Below are positions 1-6,071 of a stretch of 6,071 nt of DNA, in pieces. How positions within the stretch are numbered: position 1 is the first letter of the stretch; every line of letters begins with the position of its first letter. The notes beneath the pieces were generated by a model. It was not told the DNA's origin, searched no databases, and saw nothing but the letters and a program-made list of their open reading frames with translations. Source of the stretch: Akkermansiaceae bacterium (GTDB taxonomy: Bacteria; Verrucomicrobiota; Verrucomicrobiia; Verrucomicrobiales; Akkermansiaceae). The stretch spans positions 1 through 6,071 of the forward strand of contig JALOTR010000196.1 of NCBI GenBank assembly GCA_025457805.1, given 5' to 3'. The position numbers and the translations under genes were made by a program.

Positions 1-2199
<2,199 letters not shown>

Positions 2200-2574
2200 T
2201 TATTTCCCCATCCAATCCTTCATGAACCAGATGACGGCGAGGCATGCGCAAAAGGCCACCACAAACAGCGCGAGGACCTTGAGGGTTTTGGCGGATTCGC
2301 GTTGGGCGAGGTGGGTTTGATCGACGATGGAATCCGCCGGAATGCGGCCCCTGCGGCGGGGTTCGCGAGGGGACGACTGGCGTTTGACAGGGAAGGCGGA
2401 GACGGGTTCCGAGGGTTCTGCAGCCGCTGGCGGGGCAGGGGACGTGATCCAGGCCTGGCAGGACGGGCAGGGGCCGCTGGTGCCTGCCATGGACGCCGGG
2501 ACGGAGAGCGTAAGGCCACAGGAGCCGCAGCGGAAGGCAATCGGCGGGGGATCGGCTGCCGCTGAAGGGTCCAT
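2200..2574 (-). CDS. Small zinc-ribbon protein with one C-terminal transmembrane helix, function unknown
   Basis: This 124-residue protein of unknown function has a clear architecture. An N-terminal zinc ribbon has two knuckles, CGSC (C16, C19) and CPSC (C36, C39), spaced like the short zinc-ribbon domains that head many bacterial membrane proteins. A Pro/Ala/Ser-rich linker (about 45-62) leads to a strongly basic patch, PREPRRRGR (69-77). A single hydrophobic helix at about 98-117 is followed by a very short KDWMGK end. The layout fits a tail-anchored inner-membrane protein with the ribbon in the cytoplasm (positive-inside rule; inference). The gene starts 21 nt after the rnd stop and is probably co-transcribed with it; gyrB lies 111 nt downstream. 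No Shine-Dalgarno sequence precedes the ATG; the bases just upstream are ccctc. The coding frame is supported by the intact cysteine pairs and TM segment, but no specific family is recognised. Confidence 0.82.
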   Translation of the reverse strand: MDPSAAADPPPIAFRCGSCGLTLSVPASMAGTSGPCPSCQAWITSPAPPAAAEPSEPVSAFPVKRQSSPREPRRRGRIPADSIVDQTHLAQRESAKTLKVLALFVVAFCACLAVIWFMKDWMGK

Positions 2575-2595
2575 GAGGGAAACAAGGTGGGAAAC

Positions 2596-3690
2596 TCAGT
2601 CCGAGAGCCCCAGGCAGGCGCGCTGCCAGTTCAGAAGCACGTCGGATGGCTTGGCATCGCCGGCTGCGAGCGACTCAAGAATGGCGCGCGGGGCAATGAG
2701 TGAGCCTTCGATGTCCAGTTTGGCGGCGGCGTCCTCGCGGGACTTGATGAGCGCGTCCACCTTGCGCTCGAAATCGCGATCGCGCTTGCGGCGCTTGCCG
2801 CTGGGGCGCTCGGGCCATTCGGACTGGGGCATGGCCTCGATGGCGGCGATGGTGGCGCGGTAACGCTTGATGCGGTCCGGGCGGAAATGATGGGGAAGCT
2901 GGATGGTTTTCCCGGCGGCGAGATCGATGCTCCACTCAAGGAGCTGGCGATTGGTCACGACCATGAAAGATGGCCGATCCCAGGCCTTGGCCTCGGCATC
3001 GCGCCAATGCCAAAGCCCACGGAGAAATGCGAGCCCGCGGGCTTCTAGCTTGCCGGAGCCTTGGACACGCCAGTTTTCTTCCTTGGAATCGTCCCGATCC
3101 AGCACGCGCTGGCGGGCGGCGGTGCAGCTTTCCTCAAACCATTCGTAGCGCCCGAGCTCCTTGAGCTTGGCGACGATGATATCGCCCATTTCCAGCAGGT
3201 AATCGACGTCGTTGAGGGCGTATTCGATCATCTTTTCCGACAGCGGGCGCTTGCCCCAATCGGCTTTTTGCGAGGATTTGGAGAGTTCGATGCCGAAATA
3301 ATGATTCACCAGATCGCCGAGACCGAAACGCCGCGCACCCAGCAAACGGGCACCGATCTGGGTGTCATAAACGACCGCCGGGAGCTCACCGAACTGGCGC
3401 TTGAACATCGTCATGTCGTAGTCCGCCCCGTGCATCCAGACGGTGGCGACGGACAAATATTCGCCAAGCGGCGAGAGATCCTCGATGGCGAGGGGATCGA
3501 TGAGCACCGAGTTCCCGCGGACGGCGAACTGGATCAAACACAAGGATTCCCGGTAGCGGTGAAGACTGTCCGCTTCCGTATCAATCGCGCAGATGGGAGC
3601 TGCTGTCCCATTTCTGCTTTGTTCGAGGTGGCGGACCAACCGCTCTGTGGAATCGATCATGTTTTGACGCATCGGCCGGGCAAGCGGCAT
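2596..3690 (-). CDS. rnd: Ribonuclease D (DEDDy 3'-5' exoribonuclease with HRDC domain)
   Basis: A 3'-5' exoribonuclease of the RNase D family, which in other bacteria trims 3' ends of tRNA precursors and other structured RNAs in the cytoplasm. The 364-residue product is near the usual length. The DEDDy catalytic set is complete: Exo I AIDTEAD (D37, E39), Exo II HGADYDMTMF (D92) and Exo III YALNDVDYL (Y157, D161). An HRDC nucleic-acid-binding domain spans about 217-285, including a WHWRDAEAKAWDRP stretch. A basic segment (GKRRKRDRDFERK, 298-310) follows, then a C-terminal helical part with the family's IAPRAILESLAAG and LLNWQRACLGL (about 332-362). The longest start is used, but ATGs at 3672 and 3660 are also in frame. 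The 3660 start (MIDSTERL) matches the usual distance to Exo I and may be the true one. None has a Shine-Dalgarno sequence. The stop lies 21 nt before the zinc-ribbon gene, suggesting one transcript. Confidence 0.94.
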   Translation of the reverse strand: MPLARPMRQNMIDSTERLVRHLEQSRNGTAAPICAIDTEADSLHRYRESLCLIQFAVRGNSVLIDPLAIEDLSPLGEYLSVATVWMHGADYDMTMFKRQFGELPAVVYDTQIGARLLGARRFGLGDLVNHYFGIELSKSSQKADWGKRPLSEKMIEYALNDVDYLLEMGDIIVAKLKELGRYEWFEESCTAARQRVLDRDDSKEENWRVQGSGKLEARGLAFLRGLWHWRDAEAKAWDRPSFMVVTNRQLLEWSIDLAAGKTIQLPHHFRPDRIKRYRATIAAIEAMPQSEWPERPSGKRRKRDRDFERKVDALIKSREDAAAKLDIEGSLIAPRAILESLAAGDAKPSDVLLNWQRACLGLSD

Positions 3691-3928
3691 TGGATTAACG
3701 TGAAATAAGCGCCTTTTTGGTCAGGGATTGTGAGTTTCGGGGGGCATTTCCCGCGTATTCCCAGCCATTTCCCTTGCGGGGCGGGGCCGGGACCACTGCA
3801 AACCATGGGGTTTTCATGCAATCCATGGCCGCAGGATGGGATTGAGCCCCCGGGGTGACAAGTGGAAATTCCCGGAAACGGATTGCAGATTGCAAGACCA
3901 TGTAAATACCGGCCCTTTTCCGCGGGGC
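3691..3928. other. intergenic region between the dehydrogenase gene and rnd
   Basis: This 238-bp gap lies between two minus-strand genes and should hold the end of the dehydrogenase transcript and a promoter for rnd. Short frames here have no recognisable protein features and are probably chance. Visible structure is limited to a CCCCGGGG palindrome (3848-3855), a tandem GATTGCA pair with an upstream inverted copy, and several homopurine/homopyrimidine runs. I see no clear stem followed by a T-run and no convincing sigma-70 boxes. Confidence 0.5.
3881..3894. repeat. tandem GATTGCA x2, with an inverted copy at 3817-3823
   Basis: GATTGCA occurs twice back to back (3881-3887, 3888-3894). Its reverse complement TGCAATC occurs at 3817-3823, 57 bp to the left. 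All copies lie in the region upstream of rnd. They could be a regulator site or a distant stem, but 7-mers are short enough for chance to remain possible. Confidence 0.4.
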
Positions 3929-5152
3929 TCAAGCCACTTGGAATGCCTCCGCTTGCTCGCGGGTGAGCTCCATCACCTGCCATGGCAATCCATGCGCATT
4001 GAGGTCCGCCATGAAGGCGTCCGGATCGTGCTGTTCGATGTTCCAGACACCCGGTTTTTTCCAATCGCCCGCCAGCATCTGCTTGGCACCGATCATCGCC
4101 GGGACGCCAGTAGTGTAGGAAATCGCCTGCGATCCCACTTCCGCGAAGCAGGCCTCGTGGTCACAGATGTTGTAAATGTAGATCGCCTTGAAATTTCCAT
4201 CCTTGAGGCCGGTGATCACGTTGCCGATGCAGGTGCGGCCTTTGGTGGACTTGCCGAGGTCGCCCGGATCCGGGAGCACGGCCTTGAGGAATTGCAGCGG
4301 GATGATTTCCACGCCGTTGTAAATCACCGGGTCGATGCGCGTCATGCCGACATTGCCGAGCACTTCGAGGTGCTTGAGATAGTTTGGCGAAAACGACATC
4401 CAGAACTGCGCCCGTTTGATCGTGGGGATGTGTTTGACGAGCGATTCGAGCTCTTCGTGATACATCCGGTAGATCTCGTAGGTGCCGACGCCTTGCGGGC
4501 ACTCGAACGGCTGGTGCAGCGACATCGGCGGGGTTTCCACGAACTCGCCGTCCTCGTAGTGGCGGCACTCGGCGGTGACTTCGCGGATGTTGATTTCCGG
4601 GTTGAAATTGGTGGCAAAGGCCTTGCCGTGGTTGCCGCCATTCACGTCGATGATGTCGAGCGTGTGGATTTCATCGAAATGATGCTTCAGCGCCCAAGCG
4701 GTGAAAACATTGGTCACGCCGGGGTCGAAACCGGAGCCCAGCAGCGCCGAAAGCCCCGCCTTGAGGAAACGTTCCTGATACGCCCACTGCCAGGAATACT
4801 CGAACTTCGCCACGTCCTTCGGCTCGTAATTCGCCGTATCCATGTAATCACAACCCGCCGCCAGACAGGCATCCATCAGATGCAGGTCCTGATAGGGCAG
4901 GGCCACGTTGATCAACAGGGTGGCGCCGGTTTTGCGGATCAAATCAGCGGTTTCCGCGGAATTATCCGCATCCACCTGAGCGGTGGCGATGGTCCGGCCG
5001 GTGCGTTGTTTGACCTCCGCAGCGATCGCATCGCACTTGGAAACGGTGCGCGAGGCCAGGGTGATTTCGCCGAAGACTTCGGGGACCATGGCGCACTTGT
5101 GGGCGACGACATTGCCGACTCCGCCGGCTCCGATGATGAGGACTTTGTTCAT
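3929..5152 (-). CDS. Saccharopine dehydrogenase-family enzyme, probably carboxynorspermidine/carboxyspermidine dehydrogenase
   Basis: This cytoplasmic NAD(P)H-dependent enzyme of 407 residues belongs to the saccharopine dehydrogenase family. Its closest remembered resemblance is to carboxynorspermidine dehydrogenase (CANSDH), which reductively condenses aspartate semialdehyde with a diamine (diaminopropane or putrescine) in the alternative polyamine pathway. The N-terminal Rossmann fold has GAGGVG at 8-13 and ASRTVSKC at 33-40. Family-like segments follow: CDYMDTANYEP (101-111), GSGFDPGVTNVF (139-150), DVNGGNHGKAFATNF (169-183), LLPDP-like VLPDP (292-296), QAISYTTGVPA (342-352) and GVWNIEQHDPDAF (368-380). 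The length fits CANSDH (about 400 residues). The ATG at 5152 is chosen because MNKVLIIGAGG places the nucleotide-binding loop at the very N-terminus. The frame stays open upstream to 5827, but that extension is antisense to gspG. No Shine-Dalgarno sequence precedes the start. The partner decarboxylase (nspC) is not in the window, so lysine-type saccharopine metabolism cannot be excluded. Confidence 0.9.
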   Translation of the reverse strand: MNKVLIIGAGGVGNVVAHKCAMVPEVFGEITLASRTVSKCDAIAAEVKQRTGRTIATAQVDADNSAETADLIRKTGATLLINVALPYQDLHLMDACLAAGCDYMDTANYEPKDVAKFEYSWQWAYQERFLKAGLSALLGSGFDPGVTNVFTAWALKHHFDEIHTLDIIDVNGGNHGKAFATNFNPEINIREVTAECRHYEDGEFVETPPMSLHQPFECPQGVGTYEIYRMYHEELESLVKHIPTIKRAQFWMSFSPNYLKHLEVLGNVGMTRIDPVIYNGVEIIPLQFLKAVLPDPGDLGKSTKGRTCIGNVITGLKDGNFKAIYIYNICDHEACFAEVGSQAISYTTGVPAMIGAKQMLAGDWKKPGVWNIEQHDPDAFMADLNAHGLPWQVMELTREQAEAFQVA

Positions 5153-5296
5153 GAGGTTTGGACGCGACAAGGGGTGGGGGAAACGGGGCAAGCTGGCAAG
5201 TCGGAAGCAATCCGGAATTTCCCGACAACTTTTGCATCGCACGGCGTTTCCATCCTTGCAAGGCTGTCGCCGCGCCCAACATTCCGAGATTCTTCC
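5153..5296. promoter_or_regulatory. divergent intergenic region between the dehydrogenase gene and gspG
   Basis: This 144-bp gap separates two divergently read genes, so it should contain promoters for both directions. No strong consensus -35/-10 pair is apparent. It contains a perfect 10-bp palindrome and flanking short inverted repeats, listed separately, that could be an operator. Confidence 0.5.
5223..5269. repeat. palindrome CCTTGCAAGG within flanking CGACA/TGTCG inverted repeat
   Basis: CCTTGCAAGG at 5254-5263 is a perfect 10-bp palindrome. It is bracketed by CGACA (5223-5227) and its complement TGTCG (5265-5269). It lies 33 bp before the gspG start, a reasonable place for an operator or promoter-overlapping site. 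No T-run follows it, so it is not a terminator. Function is unproven. Confidence 0.35.
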
Positions 5297-5737
5297 ATGA
5301 AAATCCACCAACCTACCGTAAAAATCCGCCGCCGCGGCGGTTTCACCCTTCTTGAAATGGTCATCGTGCTTGGCATCATTGCCATGATCCTCGGTGGAGC
5401 CATCTTCGCCATGCGCGGCATCGGCGACGCCGCGAAACTCCGCCAAGTGGAGTCCGACTTCAAGAGCTTCCAGAGCGCCTTCGCGATGTATAAACTCAAT
5501 GCCGGCAACTACCCGACCTCGCAGCAAGGCTTCAAGGCCCTCGTGGAAAAGCCGTCCAGCACTCCCGTCCCGCGCCGCTGGGTGCAGGTGATGAGCAAGA
5601 TCCCGCTCGATCCATGGGATCAGGATTATATCTACCGTTTCCCCGGCAAAAAGCGCGCGAACGAGTTTGAAATGATCTCCAAAGGCCCGGACGGCCAGGA
5701 AAACACCGGTGATGATCTCAGCAGCCAAGACGAGTAA
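5297..5737 (+). CDS. gspG: Type II secretion system major pseudopilin GspG
   Basis: The major pseudopilin of the type II secretion system, which assembles into the periplasmic pseudopilus that pushes folded proteins through the outer-membrane secretin. The 146-residue product matches the usual length. A basic leader ends at RRRGG, and the type III prepilin site lies between G15 and F16 (GG^FTLLEMVIVLG), with the conserved +5 Glu at E20. The following hydrophobic helix (about 16-38) is the inner-membrane anchor and filament core. Family landmarks follow: NYPTSQQGFKALVEKP (71-86), PVPRRW (90-95), LDPWDQDYIY (104-113) and the C-terminal loop PDGQENTGDDL (131-141), which corresponds to the GspG calcium site. 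The ATG at 5297 gives a normal-length leader. The frame is open far upstream, but that part is antisense to the dehydrogenase gene. No Shine-Dalgarno sequence is present. The next prepilin gene overlaps its end by 26 nt, indicating an operon. Confidence 0.95.
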   Translation: MKIHQPTVKIRRRGGFTLLEMVIVLGIIAMILGGAIFAMRGIGDAAKLRQVESDFKSFQSAFAMYKLNAGNYPTSQQGFKALVEKPSSTPVPRRWVQVMSKIPLDPWDQDYIYRFPGKKRANEFEMISKGPDGQENTGDDLSSQDE

Positions 5738-6071
5738 TCCCCGGCACCGCCGCGCGGGCTTCACGCTCATCGAGATTGTCATGGTGCTCGGCATCGCCGC
5801 GATCGTGATGGGCGGAGCGGTGGGCATGATGATCTATTCCTCGGACGAGCGCGTGCTCCGCGATGCCTCCGGCGAGATCGAAATGCTCGCCAAGCGCGCC
5901 CGCACCACCTCCATCCTGCAACAGACACCCTACGCACTGGAATTCCGTGAAGGCATCGTCCGCCTCATGCCGCTCGCCCAAGCCGGACGGGATGAAAAAA
6001 AGACCGCCCTCGGCAACAATGTCGGCGGCACCGAGGTGGACAGCGAAGGCGGTGAGCGATGGGAATTCGCC
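5712..6071 (+). CDS. GspH/FimT-type prepilin, minor pseudopilin (C-terminal end outside window)
   Basis: The frame is open to the right edge, giving 120 residues with no stop. The N-terminus is a prepilin leader, basic at RHRRAG, with the cleavage site between G16 and F17 (AG^FTLIEIVMVLG) and the +5 Glu at E21. A hydrophobic helix (about 17-42) follows. Next come IEMLAKRARTTSILQQTPYAL (about 56-76, shown in the GspH/FimT position just after the pilin helix) and EFREGIVRLMPL (77-88). The pattern of a helix with Arg/Ser followed by an F-R-x-G strand fits the GspH/FimT family, and gspH follows gspG in classical T2SS operons. The ATG at 5712 overlaps gspG by 26 nt in another frame, suggesting translational coupling. 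A weak AGGA lies at 5697-5700, 11 nt upstream. GspH is favoured over GspI/J by position and by the sequence after the helix, but the missing half leaves the subtype open. Confidence 0.88.
   Translation, partial: MISAAKTSNPRHRRAGFTLIEIVMVLGIAAIVMGGAVGMMIYSSDERVLRDASGEIEMLAKRARTTSILQQTPYALEFREGIVRLMPLAQAGRDEKKTALGNNVGGTEVDSEGGERWEFA

Noticed and set aside
3061..3708. 215-codon plus-strand open frame over rnd
   Set aside because: It is antisense to the catalytic domain of RNase D, whose DEDDy residues are all intact.
3657..4064. 135-codon minus-strand frame spanning the gap between the dehydrogenase gene and rnd
   Set aside because: It overlaps the coding ends of both neighbours in another frame, and its composition (Gly/Pro/Cys-rich, no domain) looks non-coding.
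3836..5296. Long plus-strand open frame running through the dehydrogenase region and continuing in frame into gspG (633 codons in total)
   Set aside because: It is antisense to a well-supported minus-strand enzyme, and its translation has no recognisable domain. The real gspG starts at 5297, where the prepilin leader begins. GC-rich codon bias keeps antisense frames open.
5153..5827. Upstream extension of the dehydrogenase frame by 225 codons on the minus strand
   Set aside because: The extension is antisense to gspG and the start of the gspH-like gene. The Rossmann GAGGVG motif needs to be near the N-terminus, which the ATG at 5152 provides.

Overview
The window is GC-rich bacterial chromosomal DNA holding six protein genes, four of them complete. 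The gene content and protein sequences (a GyrB with an insert in its TOPRIM region, a carboxynorspermidine-dehydrogenase-like enzyme, type II secretion style pseudopilins, almost no Shine-Dalgarno sequences) best suggest a Gram-negative bacterium of the Verrucomicrobiota/PVC type. That placement is an inference from protein resemblance and is only moderately secure.

Layout: positions 1-5152 are read from the minus strand and 5297-6071 from the plus strand. Going rightwards along the minus-strand block, the genes are gyrB (1-2088, C-terminal end beyond the left edge), a small zinc-ribbon membrane protein (2200-2574), a ribonuclease D (2596-3690), a 238-bp gap, and a saccharopine dehydrogenase-family enzyme (3929-5152) that most resembles carboxynorspermidine/carboxyspermidine dehydrogenase of polyamine synthesis. 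A 144-bp divergent intergenic region follows. Then come gspG (5297-5737), the major type II secretion pseudopilin, and a second prepilin of the GspH/FimT type (5712-6071, open at the right edge) that overlaps gspG by 26 nt.

How the genes relate: rnd and the zinc-ribbon gene are 21 nt apart and probably co-transcribed. gyrB follows after 111 nt and may share that transcript or have its own promoter. These are housekeeping functions (RNA 3'-end trimming, DNA supercoiling). The polyamine-type dehydrogenase is probably a separate unit. gspG and the gspH-like gene appear to open a secretion or pilus-like operon running out to the right.

No tRNA, rRNA, CRISPR array, insertion sequence or phage gene was seen. 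I found no convincing new system. The most notable points are the near absence of Shine-Dalgarno motifs, with pyrimidine-rich bases before most start codons; the undescribed zinc-ribbon/tail-anchor protein between rnd and gyrB; and the likely polyamine role of a gene that would usually be labelled saccharopine dehydrogenase. Several long open frames antisense to real genes could mislead automated gene calling.
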